Below, in pieces: positions 27,467 to 38,172 of a DNA stretch of 64,000 nt. The notes beneath the pieces are model-generated. The model worked only from the letters and a program-made list of their open reading frames with translations. It was not told the origin of the DNA and did no database searches. Both the position numbers and the translations under genes were made by a program. The stretch is from CBDCYS01 sp965224215 (GTDB lineage Bacteria; Acidobacteriota; Terriglobia; Bryobacterales; UBA6623), in contig CBDCYS010000048.1 in the NCBI GenBank assembly GCA_965224215.1, forward strand, positions 121,809 through 185,808, written 5' to 3'. The first letter of the stretch is position 1, and every line of letters begins with the position of its first letter.

Positions 27467-29278
27467 ACACTGTCAACGCCAAGTAGAAATGTCCTAATCG
27501 CTGCCAAGTAGAAATGTCCGCTTTGGGGCAGGTGGCTGGAGAGGCGATGGTAGAGTGGTTGGCGTTGAGGGCAGGGTCGCGCCTGCTCTTGATGCCCAAG
27601 GCCGAAGCGATGGAGCTGGCTCCCAAGCAATCGGCTGAAGCAGACGACCCTCTGGCCTCCCGGTCAGAGGGTTTTCTGTTCGTGACAGAGATTGCTTTGG
27701 TGAAGCTTCGGAGCGGAGGCCTTGGGCTTCGCCAACGCGACGATCGCCGGGCGCCGTTTGCCCGGCGCTCCCCATAGCGTCTTGGTTTGGCAGCGACTGC
27801 CAACTCAGCGCATCGGCCCGATGGGCGCTCCGCATAGAGTCTTGGTTTGGCAGCGACTCCTAGTCCTGCGTATCGTCTCGCCGAGCGCCGGATGCCTGCG
27901 CCGCTTGCCACACAGGCGGGCTGTCTTTCAGATCGAAGTCCTTCATCCAGTCGCTGCTTCGCTTGCCGGCAGCTTTGCCGCCAGCCTTCTCGGCCGCTGC
28001 CGCAGCGGGTTCCGCCTGGGCGCTCTTGGGCTGCGGGCGCTCCGATTGGGGCTGCGCGCCGCAGCGCTTCAGCGCCAGTTCGTGCTTGCCGCAGCGCGCG
28101 GCCAGGACGCCGTCCAGGCGTCTCTCCACCCGCACTCGGCTGTTTCGCAGACCCGGCACAATCGCCTTGCGGTCGATTTGATAGCTCTTTCCCCGGAAGC
28201 GAATCGTGTAGTCGTTGGCGACCCGCCGCGTCTCGACCTGGCTCAGCGCCGAGTCCAGATCGTGCTCGGGACCTAGCTCGCGATGCGCCTCGTCGGGGTG
28301 AGCCGGCTGCACCCGCAACGTGGCGTTCCACCAGGGCAGAAACTCGCTTTCCAGGTAGGCGTTGGCCTGTTCGATCGTCGTGGCCCCGGCCACCCGCAGA
28401 CCCTTCACCAGGCGGTCCTGGGCGGTGCCAAAGCTGCGCTCGACGCGGCCTTTGGCCTGCGGCGAATAGGCCGTGATCGATTCGATGTCCAGCTCCTGGA
28501 GCGCCCGCCCGATCTGCGTGGGAGGCAAGAGCTTGGGATCCTCGCCGGCGCTGTTTTTGGGCGTGTTGACAAACAGGCTGGCGCGGTCGGTGTAGAAGGC
28601 TACGGGTCGGCCGTTTTGTTCCAGATACGTCTTCAGCAAACGGCGATTCTCTTCGCCCGAGTCGTGCCGGACGAAGCGCGCCAGCAACTCGCTGCTGGCG
28701 TCGTCGATCATGCCGATCAGGTACAGCTTCTCCCCGCGTCCCTCCAGCCAGTCGTGCTCGGAGGTGTCCCATTGCACCAGCTCGCCGCGGCAACTGCGGC
28801 GGGGCCGCCACGGATGCGGGCGTCCTGACTTGCGGCGGCGGGGCTTCCACAGGCCCGCGGCGGCCATCCAACGGCGCAGCGTTTCGCGGCCGACTTGGAC
28901 GCCGTGGCGCTGCTCGAGATACTCCGCCGCCAGAGTCGGGCCAAAGCCGGCGTAGACGGGTTGGGAGAGGATTGCCACGGCTTGTTTTTCCGCCTTGGCG
29001 CTGAGCTTGCGGTTGGACGCGCGGCCCCGCGCGGCATGGACCACGGCCTGGTCGCCTTCGCTGCGAAGCTTCGCCAGCAGCCGCCTCAGATGCCGTTCGC
29101 TGAGGCCCGTCTGCTGGGCGGCCTGCTTTTGCGTGATGAGTTTTTTGTCTGCTTTGCGCAGCGCCACCAGCCGGTCGCGCTCTCGTTGTGTCATTAGTAG
29201 TTGTCCTTGCTTGCTCACCCCTCCAGGCTGACCTTGTCAATAGGACATTTCTACTTGGCACGTTTAGGACATTATCAC
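27467..29278 (-). mobile_element. ISNCY-like integrase-type insertion sequence
   Basis: A foreign segment of about 1.8 kb interrupts the transporter. Near both ends is the 18-bp inverted repeat TGCCAAGTAGAAATGTCC (27502-27519 and complement 29243-29260), with TGTCCTAA outside it on both sides. The left end has a second tandem copy of CCAAGTAGAAATGTCC. A 9-bp direct repeat TCGGCAGCG at 27458-27466 and 29279-29287 is the best target duplication and was used for the boundaries. The outermost bases do not pair well, so the exact termini are uncertain. Confidence 0.75.
27860..29194 (-). CDS. ISNCY/IS481-like transposase with integrase core
   Basis: The 444-residue protein starts at ATG 29194 (AGGA upstream); a GTG at 29218 is possible. 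The N-terminus has a helix-turn-helix (LITQKQAAQQTGLSERHLRRL). The retroviral integrase-type DDE core shows VQWDTSEHDWL (first Asp), FYTDRASLF (second Asp) and KGRVERSFGT (Glu). The C-terminal region NDYTIRFRGKSYQID is the usual Mu-type beta domain, followed by an Ala/Lys-rich tail. The frame is intact, so this element could still be active. Confidence 0.85.
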   Translation of the reverse strand: MTQRERDRLVALRKADKKLITQKQAAQQTGLSERHLRRLLAKLRSEGDQAVVHAARGRASNRKLSAKAEKQAVAILSQPVYAGFGPTLAAEYLEQRHGVQVGRETLRRWMAAAGLWKPRRRKSGRPHPWRPRRSCRGELVQWDTSEHDWLEGRGEKLYLIGMIDDASSELLARFVRHDSGEENRRLLKTYLEQNGRPVAFYTDRASLFVNTPKNSAGEDPKLLPPTQIGRALQELDIESITAYSPQAKGRVERSFGTAQDRLVKGLRVAGATTIEQANAYLESEFLPWWNATLRVQPAHPDEAHRELGPEHDLDSALSQVETRRVANDYTIRFRGKSYQIDRKAIVPGLRNSRVRVERRLDGVLAARCGKHELALKRCGAQPQSERPQPKSAQAEPAAAAAEKAGGKAAGKRSSDWMKDFDLKDSPPVWQAAQASGARRDDTQD

Positions 29279-31258
29279 TCGGCAGCGGCACAATCGGCGG
29301 CGCCATCGGCATCTCGCTCTATCTGTCCCAGGCCGTCTCAATTGCGTTTTACATGATCGCGTTCGCCCAGGCGTTTGTCCCCCTGCTTGCTTGGGTCGAG
29401 CAAAACTATGGCTATGGCTGGTCGTCGGACGCACGCGCGATTAGCCTGCCGGCGACCGTGTTGCTCGTCGCGTTGATTCTCAAGAAAGGCGCGGCGATGG
29501 GGGTTCGCACTCTGTGGGTCGTCAGCGGCATCCTGACAGTTTCACTGGCCCTGTTCTTCCTCGGCCAGGGAAACTTAGAACTTCCCCGGGGTATCCCGCT
29601 AGGCGCGACCATTGACAACCCCCACTCCTTTGTTCTGGTATTCGCTATCTGCTTCCCTGCCTTCACGGGAATGACAGCCGGAGTCGGGCTCTCTGGAGAC
29701 CTCCGCAACCCGCGCCGCTCCATCCCGTTGGGAACTCTGTTGGGCACCGTCATAGGAATGGTTATCTACATCTTGCTGGTGATCAAAATGGCAGCCAGTG
29801 CCACGCCGCAAGATCTCGACTCGGACCAGCTTGTCATGAGCAGCATCGCCTTGTGGGGGCCGATTATTCCAATCGGCTTGGCGGCGGCCACGATCTCCTC
29901 CGCCATCGGCTCCATCCTGATTGCCCCTCGCACGCTGCAAGCATTGGCTCGTGACCGGGGTCCTTCCTTCCTCGAAGCTCAACGGGATTCTCTCCAGCGG
30001 CCGGGGCGAGCAGGGCGAGCCCGTGAACGCTACTCTCGCCTCCGCCGCACTGGCTCTTATATTCGTTCTGCTCGGGGACGTTGACTTCGTGGCCCAGATC
30101 ATCAGCATGTTCTTCATGGTCACCTACGGAGCGCTGTGCACTGTCTCTTTCCTGGAGCATTTCGCTGGAAACCCCTCCTACCGGCCCTCGTTCCGGTCCC
30201 GCTGGTACATATCCCTGCTCGGCGCCTTCATGTGTTTCATGATGATGTTCCAGATGGCCCCGGGATATGCCGTGCTGGCGCTGTTGGTCATGTTCGGCAT
30301 CTACGGGGGCTTGCGCTACCAGCGCAAAGGTGAAAGGGATCTCTCCGCGATTTTCGAAGGCGTCATGTTCCAGCTCACCCGCCGCCTGCAAATCGTTTTG
30401 CAGAAAAACCGCGCGGGAAGCAGAATCCGCGACTGGCGCCCGTCGGTGATCGCCGTCACCCGCCACTCCATGGACCGCCTGGACCACTTCGACCTACTGC
30501 GCTGGATCTGTCATCGGCACGGTTTCGGACAGTTCATTCAATACATCGAAGGCCGTGTTTCGGTGGACTCTGAAGTCTACTCACGCGTCATATCGGAGAA
30601 GCTGATCCAGCGCACCGAAGCCAGTCATACCGGCGTGTTTGTCGATTCGATCATCGCGGAGTCTTTCGAAACGGCTTTGGCTCAAGTGGTCCAGTTGCCG
30701 GGAATCTCGGGTCTCCCGAACAATACCGTTCTCCTCGAGTTTTCTCGCAATCACATCGACGGGGTCGGCGAGGTCGCGGCTGGCGCCAAGCTGGCTACCC
30801 CGCTGGGTTTCAATGTTTGCATCCTTCGTTCTTCAGAAATCCGCTTCGGCTACCGCAAAAGCATCCACATCTGGTTGACCAAGGACGACTTCAATAACGC
30901 TGCCTTGATGATTCTGCTGGCCTATATCATCCTGGGCCATCCTCAATGGCGGCAAGCGGAGATCAGAATCTTCGCCTGCTATCCGGCCGAGACGATGGAG
31001 CAGGAGCTGGCGACTCTCCACGACATGATCACCGAGGGCAGGTTGCCCATCGCCGAGCACAACCTGACCCCTGTCCGCTTCGACGATCAGCCCAGCTTTG
31101 AACGCGCTTGTGACAAGAATTCCCGCGACGCTGACCTGGTGATCATGGGGTTCGCCTATCGCGACATTGCAGGCGACCCGAAGCAGTTTCTTCTGTCGCA
31201 CCTCGAGCTCAGCGAGGTCCTCTTCGTGAATGCCAACGAGCAGATCTCGATCTCGTAA

Positions 31259-31549
31259 GAGCAACAGAGCGACTGACCCGGCCGAGTGGCCGGGGCCCGA
31301 ACGTAAGGAACACGGTTTGACCTTTGCTCGGCTACGCGTCGGCAAAGAGGCCGTGAAAACTTTCTCTGTTGAAACAAAAAGGCTTATCAAAGTGTTCCTT
31401 AGGAGCCGCACACGCAAGTGTGCGGTCGAGTCCGTTAGCCTTTCTTGCTTAACCTCAAGGATGAGGTACCGCCGAGCTGCACGGCACCCATGCGGGCACC
31501 GCTCTGTTTCGAGCGCGGTAGGAAAACTAGCGGGTGTTAGAATCAATAT
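31259..31549. other. Intergenic region with G/C-rich hairpin
   Basis: No gene. A strong inverted repeat CCCGGCC-GAGT-GGCCGGG lies at about 31277-31294, 20 bp after the transporter stop, a possible 3' stabilising hairpin without a T-run. Confidence 0.45.
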
Positions 31550-32050
31550 ATGAAGTTCATTCAGGCCGGGGAACGTGATTTGATCGCTCTTGAGCCTGAG
31601 CACGAGATGATTTACAACTTGGCTACGCAAGCCGGGTTCGAGTGCAACATCAGCGAAGACAACCGCGCCATCACGGTTGACGCTAAGCCGCAGTCGTCGA
31701 AAGATCCCTTGGTCCTCTTCGATGCGAGTGACCCAGCGAACATGGGCTGGTTCTCGCGCTGTCAGTTCTACGTGAACGGCCTCTCTGGAGCCGTGCTCCA
31801 GACCCCGCTCATCCTTGCGAATAGCCGGGACGCCCATGGCAAGCTAGAGCAAGCCGTGCGCATCTCGCTCAAAAAAGAGCTACCGGCGACCTTTCGGCTA
31901 CCCGGAAGTCCGGCGATCAATGAGCAGGTGGTCTACGCCCTGCTCTACAACATTTTGGTCGCGCTCAAAGGCAGCGGCGTGGCGATCTGCGGCAAAGGTA
32001 CAGTGCAACCCCTAGCCGGACGAACTGAAAAAGTTGGGCCGACGAACTAG
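31550..32050 (+). CDS. Unrecognised 166-residue protein
   Basis: ATG at 31550. The product is soluble, with no signal peptide, and mixed in composition; it contains HEMIYNLATQAGFECNI, DPANMGWFSRCQFYV and NEQVVYALLYNILVALKG. The compositional balance and plausible secondary structure suggest that it is coding, but I do not recognise a family. It is flanked by long noncoding stretches. Confidence 0.5.
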   Translation: MKFIQAGERDLIALEPEHEMIYNLATQAGFECNISEDNRAITVDAKPQSSKDPLVLFDASDPANMGWFSRCQFYVNGLSGAVLQTPLILANSRDAHGKLEQAVRISLKKELPATFRLPGSPAINEQVVYALLYNILVALKGSGVAICGKGTVQPLAGRTEKVGPTN

Positions 32051-32194
32051 GACGATCCTCAACCTCCGAGCATCGTTAAGAAGTCAACACCCAGGGACTC
32101 CAACCTTGTGCCGCTTCCGACAATCCCCATTCGCGGAACTGCCCGCAAGAGAGAGCAGGGGGCGGGTTGAGCGGGTGGATCAACCCTTGCCGAC

Positions 32195-32300
32195 AAGGGA
32201 GGATTTAGGCCGGAGACAACTTGCCTACGACTGGGAAATTCGAAAATGCTGGTTTGGAATTGGCAGATCTTTCGCCACTCCGGCCTTTGCGACAGGCCGC
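32195..32300. repeat. Diverged repeat, copy A (partner at 45217-45322)
   Basis: Shares GACAACTTGCCTAC, TGCTGGTTTGGAATTGG, AGATCTTTCG and ACTCCGGCCTTTGCG in the same order and spacing with the partner 13 kb away. No open frame is conserved between the two. Confidence 0.65.
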
Positions 32301-32487
32301 CTTAGCTATTCTCAAAACCATAGAACCGGCCGACGCTAAATCGGGACCCTCGACGGGCTAGGCAAGCGCTGCGTGGCTCTATGTGAAGCGCGTAAGGGGG
32401 CCGTTCGCGGCAACGAAACTAGGTCTCCGACTTCTTCCCGAGCTTGTTCGTCTAATCTGAACGACCACGCCCCGAAACGCAATGACA

Positions 32488-32513
32488 GAGGTGTACACGG
32501 CAGTCCACGCTCA
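32488..32513. repeat. Intergenic palindrome, family member 3 (degenerate)
   Basis: GAGGTGTACACGGCAGTCCACGCTC, a degenerate relative of 26086-26110; the left arm has changed to GTGTACAC while the right arm GTCCACGC is kept. Confidence 0.5.
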
Positions 32514-32823
32514 GATACTGAGCTCAGTAGCGTAGGGGCGAATCAGCCGCGCGCTCAATGACGAATTTGGGAAACGCCGCTGGTGGTCGCGGCACGGCAG
32601 TACGATTCCGCTTTGGGATGCCCCGTCGCGTCGACGACGCGGTGGCGTATACGTGGGAACATAGCGAGCCGATGGTGCGATATGGGAATCCGAAACGCTG
32701 GCGGGAGTACGTCGGTTGGGCAGGTGAATGAGACTCGCCCTCTGTTTCGGCTGCTCGCGCCGCGGAGATCAAAACCGGATCATGCAAAGACCTACTCGAA
32801 GCGCGAGTCTTCCTCACGACGGC

Positions 32824-32866
32824 AAAGGCTGCCGGGGCCGTGGGGCCGCGGCAGCCTTTTTTACAA
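32824..32866 (+). terminator. Intrinsic terminator
   Basis: AAAGGCTGCC pairs with GGCAGCCTTT around a G/C-rich loop and is followed by TTTA, giving a good stem and U-run on the plus strand. It would end transcripts from the debris region and also faces the end of the gene at 32887-33504. Confidence 0.7.
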
Positions 32867-32886
32867 TCTGTTGGCCTGTATTAGGT

Positions 32887-33504
32887 TCATTCACCGCGAC
32901 GCAGGACGCCGAGAGCTAGAGCTATTCGCCGGACCAGCTTTTGGGGGTTCGCCAGGTCGTCCGCTAGCGCATCTACCTTCGCCTCATGCTGCTCATCGAC
33001 GGGGTCGATCCGTTTGAACGTAGTGAGGCTGACGACGGGCCCAGTTGTGTCTATGCCCCAACCCTCGCGCCCTCCGTTGACGAGCACAAACGCGCTGGAA
33101 CCGATCTCGGTCACCCCGTCCGGGGCAAGAAGTTTCGATGTCACTGTACAGTCCGGGTTGACCGTATACTCACCCCTAAATCCCGGGAACTGACTGAGGT
33201 CGAAAACCCCTACATCGAACCCTCCTGGAGATTCAGAATCCGGGGACGCATCGTCGGTTTGAGTTGACTTAATCACGGTTGTCTGACCCATGCCGTCAAA
33301 GACAATGACCCCCGTGCTCGTTCCGTGGAAGTCACCTTGTTTGTTCGTGCCAGTCCCGCTAAAGCCATACGCGCCTTTGAGTGTTTCATTGGAGCACTCG
33401 AAGGTTTCTCCATCTTGCGCCTGCAGATTGGGCGGCGCCGCCACCCCCAGCATCATCACGAGCGTCGTGGACGCCCAGATTACGGATTTTCTGATTGGTT
33501 TCAT
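32887..33504 (-). CDS. Secreted protein of unknown function
   Basis: From ATG 33504 (AGGAGAAAAAAC upstream) the protein has 205 residues. A signal peptide (SVIWASTTLVMMLGVAAPPNLQAQ) is followed by CSNETLKGAYGFSGTGTNK, FHGTSTGVIVFDGMGQ, FRGEYTVNPDCTVTSKLL and GIDTTGPVVSLTTFKR. This beta-rich pattern with a KGxYGFxxxG start is common in exported acidobacterial proteins of unknown function. A conserved Cys pair may form a disulfide. IS1595 copy 1 lies 111 bp upstream of the start and may have separated it from its original promoter. Confidence 0.65.
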   Translation of the reverse strand: MKPIRKSVIWASTTLVMMLGVAAPPNLQAQDGETFECSNETLKGAYGFSGTGTNKQGDFHGTSTGVIVFDGMGQTTVIKSTQTDDASPDSESPGGFDVGVFDLSQFPGFRGEYTVNPDCTVTSKLLAPDGVTEIGSSAFVLVNGGREGWGIDTTGPVVSLTTFKRIDPVDEQHEAKVDALADDLANPQKLVRRIALALGVLRRGE

Positions 33505-33615
33505 TGTTTTTTCTCCTGTGAGTTTCAAGAATTCTCTGTATCGCCTAGCGCGACTGCCGCCAGACTCGTCAAGATTACGGTCAAATGCCCTGTAGGACAA
33601 GGCAAAAATACCCTA

Positions 33616-34646
33616 GATGGGTATCCGGTTGACTCAGGTAGCCCCAATATCTTGTGGTTTGGGGATTTTCTTGGGTTCTGTAACCGGGTGAACAATCATC
33701 TTGTAAGTCGCGGGATCCACGGCTACCGCCTGCTGGACGAGCCGATAGAAGAGTTTGCCGCGGCTTTTGGATTTGCGGCGGTTGAAACGGAAGGTGAACT
33801 CGTCCAGGTAGTAGTCCAGATGTTTGTGGCTCACGGCGCCCTGATGGGTGCCCAGCAGCCAGCGCTTGAGCAGTGACATCACGCGGTGGACGCGGGGCAT
33901 CAATTCCGACGCGGACTGCTCCTGCCTGCTGACAACTGTGACCTGATGGACGTAGTCTTCCTTTTTCAACCCGGAGTAACCGGGCCAGCCGTCGGTATGC
34001 ACCACGCTGCCCGGCTCGATGCACTCCTCCACGAAAGGCAACAGGCTCTCGCCCGAGGCATCCTCGATTCTCTTCATGCGAATCCGGCCGATACCCCGCC
34101 CATCCTCTTGAGCGGCCACTGCGATCAATGCTTTGTTTTTCAGGTTTCGGCCCCGCAGGCCCTCTTCGAGCCCGCCCCAGTAGCTTTCATCGACTTCCAC
34201 CGTCCCGGCCAGCAAATCCCGTCCCGGCCGCACCATCGCGCGCCGCATTTTGTGCAGCCAGGTCCAAGCCGTTTCGTACCTGTTGAGCCCCAACACTCTT
34301 TGCAGTCCCAAAGCGCTGGCTCCGGTTTTTTGGGTGGTGACCCACCACATCGCACGAAACCACAACGGCAAAGGGCTGCGCGTGTCCTGAAAGATGGTCC
34401 CGGCGGTCACCGAGGTTTGGCGCCCACACGCAGCGCACTGCAGCAGCACTTTTCGCAAAGGCCACGACTTTCCACAACCGCAACCCGGACAGCGGAAACC
34501 GTCCGGCCAGCGCAGCCGGAACAGATACTCCCGGCAGGCCTCCTCACTGCTAAAACGGGCCTCGAACTCTGTCAGGTTCTGAGGGTAATCTTCCATCTGC
34601 AGGCATACTACATCTTGGGGCTACCTGAGTCAACCGGATACCCATC
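33616..34646 (-). mobile_element. IS1595-family (ISXO2 group) element, copy 1 (1031 bp)
   Basis: Bounded by inverted repeats starting GATGGGTATCCGGTTGACTC. It is the same length as, and nearly identical to, copy 2 at 47941-48971. The 8-bp flanks are ATACCCTA and TTGCCCTA, which agree at six of eight positions, so the target duplication is imperfect. It lies in an intergenic region. Confidence 0.92.
33634..34596 (-). CDS. IS1595-family transposase, copy 1
   Basis: The 320-residue transposase has an N-terminal zinc-ribbon with CPGCGCGKSWPLRK and CAACGRQTSVTAGT. The ISXO2-like DDE/N core shows VEVDESYWGG (first Asp), VHTDGWPGYSGL (second Asp) and the SHKHLDYYLDEFTFRFNRR block with the catalytic position. 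The frame is intact. It differs from copy 2 at only a few residues. Confidence 0.92.
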   Translation of the reverse strand: MEDYPQNLTEFEARFSSEEACREYLFRLRWPDGFRCPGCGCGKSWPLRKVLLQCAACGRQTSVTAGTIFQDTRSPLPLWFRAMWWVTTQKTGASALGLQRVLGLNRYETAWTWLHKMRRAMVRPGRDLLAGTVEVDESYWGGLEEGLRGRNLKNKALIAVAAQEDGRGIGRIRMKRIEDASGESLLPFVEECIEPGSVVHTDGWPGYSGLKKEDYVHQVTVVSRQEQSASELMPRVHRVMSLLKRWLLGTHQGAVSHKHLDYYLDEFTFRFNRRKSKSRGKLFYRLVQQAVAVDPATYKMIVHPVTEPKKIPKPQDIGAT

Positions 34647-35035
34647 TTGCCCTAATTGGAGGCTAATTCCGTGCATGCGATTAAGTCACTGAAATCAAAG
34701 GGTTTCACTCATACCAAGAACCCCGAACACCCCTCCGCGACTCTCGAAAACATTGGGTGGCCCGTCGCGCCGCGAAAAATCGCGTGGGAATTCGGTCAGA
34801 GTCCACGGGAGACGTAGCGTCACTAGATGTAACCTCAGCGACCCTGCGGTCAGCGGGCGGCGGCTCAATGAGCGGGCCCGTGTCCAGGGGACAAGTTAGA
34901 GCCGGCCCTGAACGATGCTCTCGCGGAAAGAAAGAGGGCCGAGAAAGTGGCATCAACCTCGGCCAGACTAGTCGCCTCTCTTGGTGGTACAATTTCTCCC
35001 GAGAAGTAAGAAAAATGCCGCAACCTTAACACGCT
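34647..35035. other. Intergenic region upstream of kinase fusion
   Basis: Nothing recognised in about 390 bp apart from the presumed promoter of the kinase gene. Confidence 0.4.
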
Positions 35036-38000
35036 ATGGCGCAGGCAGATCAGGCTTCGCGGATCGTTCGAATTGAGAGTTTCGAGGTCAATCTGACCAC
35101 GGGCGAACTGCGCAAGAGTGGCATCCGGGTGAAGCTCCGACACCAGTCGTTCCAAATCCTGGCGGCGCTGCTCGATCGCCCCGGCAAGCTGGTCACTCGC
35201 GAAGCCCTTCGGGAACGGCTCTGGCCCGACGGCACCTTCGTCGATTTCGAAAAGAGCCTCAGCATTGCTGTAAGCAAATTGCGGCAAGCGCTGGGAGATT
35301 CCGCCGAAGAACCACGCTTTATAGAAACCCTCCCGCGCCGCGGCTATCGCTTCATTGGTCCGGTCGAGCGGCTCGATGCATCGGGCGAAATCGTCGGGCT
35401 TCCCGACGGCACAGCCGCCCAGCGCACTATCTCCCACTACCGCCTGCTCGAAAAACTCGGCGAAGGCGGCATGGGCGTCGTCTACAAAGCCGAGGACACC
35501 AAACTCAAGCGCCGCGTCGCCCTGAAATTGCTGGCTCCCCACCTGACCGAGGACTCGAAGGCCAAGGCGCGCTTCTTCCGAGAGGCCCAGGCTGCCGCGG
35601 CGGTCGAGCACCCCAACATCTGCACGGTCTACGAAATAGACGAAGTGAAGGGACAGACCTTCATCGCGATGGCTTTTATCGAAGGCCGGAACCTCGAGAA
35701 GAAGCTCGATGAGGGTCCCTTGGAACTCGATGCGGCGCTGGCGATCGCCACCCAGATCGCGCAGGGTTTAGAGGCTGCCCATCGGGCGGGAGTGGTGCAT
35801 CGCGACATCAAGCCGGCCAACATCATGTGGTCTGCCGCAGCCGGCACTTTGGCTGGGGTCAAGATCCTGGATTTTGGCCTGGCCCAATTGGCGCACCTGT
35901 CCAAAATCACCAAGACTGACACGACGGTCGGCACGGTTTCCTACATGTCGCCGGAGCAGACCAAGAACCCGGACGTTGACCACCGCGCCGACATCTGGTC
36001 GCTAGGCGTGCTGCTTTACGAAATGGTGACGGGGCAGCTGCCGTTTCAAGGCTCCCGCGACCAGGCCGTGATCTACTCGATTGTCCATGAGGACTACGAA
36101 CCGATCGCGGGCCTGCGACCAGAAGTCCCGACCGAGTTGGATCGGATTGTGGCCAAGGCACTGGAGAAGGACCCCGATGACCGCTACCAGCAAGTCGGAG
36201 AAATGCTGGCGGATTTGCGGGCCGGCGGGCGTGAGAGGGAAGCTCCCGGCGACTTTGCCCAACCGGGCAGGCAACCGGCCAAGGCGCTGCGCCCGGAAGC
36301 TGAGGCGGGCTCCCGGCGAAGGCGCTTCGCCTGGACCTTGGGTATTGCAGCCGCCGTTGTTCTGACGATCGCCGGAGCGGCCTTGTGGAACTTCGGGTCG
36401 ACCACTGCTAAAGCGCCACTGGAACCCATGCGGACCGTCCCGCTCACCACCTACCCGGGCATGGAGGGCGCCAGTTCATTCTCCCCCGACGGCAACCAAG
36501 TGGCGTTCGTGTGGACCGGGGGGAATACGGAGAGTTTCGACATTTACGTCAAACTCATCGGGCCCGGGCCCCCTCTGCGACTGACCACTAATCCTGCCTG
36601 GGATGGCAGCCCCGTCTGGTCGCCGGACGGCCGCCAGATCGCCTTTCACCGCGGACATCCCGAAGCTGCAGAGAAAATGGGCCTCTACCTGGTTCCCGCC
36701 CTCGGCGGGACGGAACGCAAGCTGGCGGAAACGCGGGTTCCTCTCACTTATCTTCTGGGGACCTGTCTGGCCTGATCTCCCGACAGCCGTTGGCTGGCAG
36801 TGTGCGATTGGGAGGAGGATTCGCCCGGGCCGTTGAGCCTGTTCTTGCTTTCGGTGGATTCCGGCGAAAGGCGAAGGCTGACCCGGCCACCCGAGGACTC
36901 GGGGACTGGAAGTGACGTCTACCCCGCCTTTTCTCCCGACGATCGTACGCTCGCCTTTTCCCGCTACGGCTCCGGGGCGAGCAACGATCTTTATCTGCTG
37001 GATCTCGATGAAGATTTGAACCCGCAAGGCGAACCTCGACGCCGAACGTTTATGGAGCAGGTCATGGCCGGGCACGGTTTCACTTCCGACGGCCGCGACA
37101 TTGTTTTCGCGGCGGGGCCTTTTGGCACCTCAAGTCTTTGGAGAGTGCCGGCATCCGGGGCCGCCTCGCCCGAGCGGCTGCCGTTTGGGGAGAGCGGATT
37201 TTGGCCGCAACTCTCCCGTCAGGGGAATCGGCTCGCCTATACAGCGCCTGCCTGGAACGTAAACATCTACCGCCTCAACCTGCCCGTCGCGGACGGCGTT
37301 ACCGGCGAGGCGGATAAGCTCATTGCTTCTTCCCGGTGGGACCAAGATCCGCAATATTCTCCTGAGGGCAACCGTATCGCGTTCATCTCGACTCGCTCCG
37401 GCGGCTACGAAATCTGGAGGTGTGACAGCGACGGTTCGAACCCTGTACAGTTGACTTCGCTTGGCGCGCCGGTGACCCGCCTCCCCCGTTGGGCTCCCGA
37501 TGGGAAGAGTATCGGATTCAGTTCCGTTGCCGAAGGGCATTCCGATATCTACGTCGTGGACGCCGAAGGCGGCGCGCCTCGGCGCTTGACGAGCGATCCG
37601 TCGTACGAGGCGGGGCCGGCTTGGTCGAGAAACGGCGAGTGGATCTACTTCGTGTCAGACCGGAGCGGGGATGATCAGAATTTCAAGATGCCGGCGGGAG
37701 GGGGTCCCGCCCAGCTCGTTACAGCCGGGGAGGGGCCAAGGATGGAGTCGCCAGACGGAAAGTGGTTTTACTTTACGCGCGGCGCCGACCAATCTGTGTG
37801 GAGAATGCCGGTCGAGGGAGGCGAGGAAGAGCGGGTCCTCGAATCCACGCACGAGGGCTCGTACGAGGTCGTCGAAGACGGGGTCTATTTTGTCCCTCCT
37901 GCATCGACTCCGGAAGACGGCTTTACGCTTCAGTTCCTTCGCTTTGCCACGGGCGCCGTCGAGCCGATCCATGATTTCGAGAGACAGCCGATTGGCACCC

Positions 38001-38089
38001 TGAGCGTCGCCCCCGACGGCCGGTCGATTTTGTTCGGCCAAATGGAGCCAATGGAGGCCGACCTCATGCTGGTCAAAAATTTCCGCTGA
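35036..38089 (+). pseudogene. Winged-helix / Ser-Thr kinase / TolB-propeller fusion with in-frame TGA
   Basis: One frame of 1018 codons encodes an OmpR-type winged helix (residues about 10-105; LVTREALRERLWPDGTFVDF), then a protein kinase (about 130-400). The kinase has GEGGMGVVY, RRVALKLL, HRDIKPANI, LDFGLAQ and MSPEQ. A single membrane helix (FAWTLGIAAAVVLTIAGAAL) and a TolB/PD40 propeller with repeated FSPDG, WSPDG and YSPEG blocks follow. The frame is interrupted by TGA at 36773-36775, within the block LGTCLA-stop-SPDSRWLAV, where the propeller pattern expects Trp (AWSPD), so TGG probably became TGA. The first product would still have winged helix, complete kinase and part of the propeller. 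Readthrough or error are alternatives. Confidence 0.85.
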
Positions 38090-38172
38090 GGGCCGCGGCG
38101 TTTTTCGATGGGTGACGAAGGGGCCATGAATGGAGTCGAGGGCTCGGGAGCCGAGACCTCTAAGAGACAATC

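Larger units (their letters stand above)
27163..31258 (+). pseudogene. SLC12-like cation-chloride cotransporter / APC permease, split by IS and frameshifted
   Basis: The first part (from ATG 27163) gives GTAPVFLASISTILGAVMFLRFGYAVG and EGGGEYYIISRSFG, the start of an APC-superfamily SLC12-like carrier. An insertion sequence interrupts it at about 27466. The second part resumes after 29279 with GGAIGISLYLSQAVSIAFY and several more helices. A GGGG run at 29957-29960 then shifts the frame: RDRGPSFL should read RDRVLPSSKLNGILSSGRG. The remainder (to 31258) has the last helices and the long soluble C-terminal domain ending EVLFVNANEQISIS. Restored length is about 760 residues. Both lesions would have to be absent for function, so this is a pseudogene unless the frameshift is an error. 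Confidence 0.82.
32051..32886. other. Gene-poor region with repeats and coding debris
   Basis: No intact gene seen in about 830 bp. It holds a repeat shared with 45217-45322, a palindrome copy at 32488-32513, and a short stretch (about 32560-32730) that reads like protein in two frames (KRRWWSRHGSTIPLWD, then EHSEPMVRYGNPKRWREYV ending in TGA at 32729-32731). The latter looks like the frameshifted C-terminus of an unknown gene. A terminator-type hairpin follows at 32824. Confidence 0.45.
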
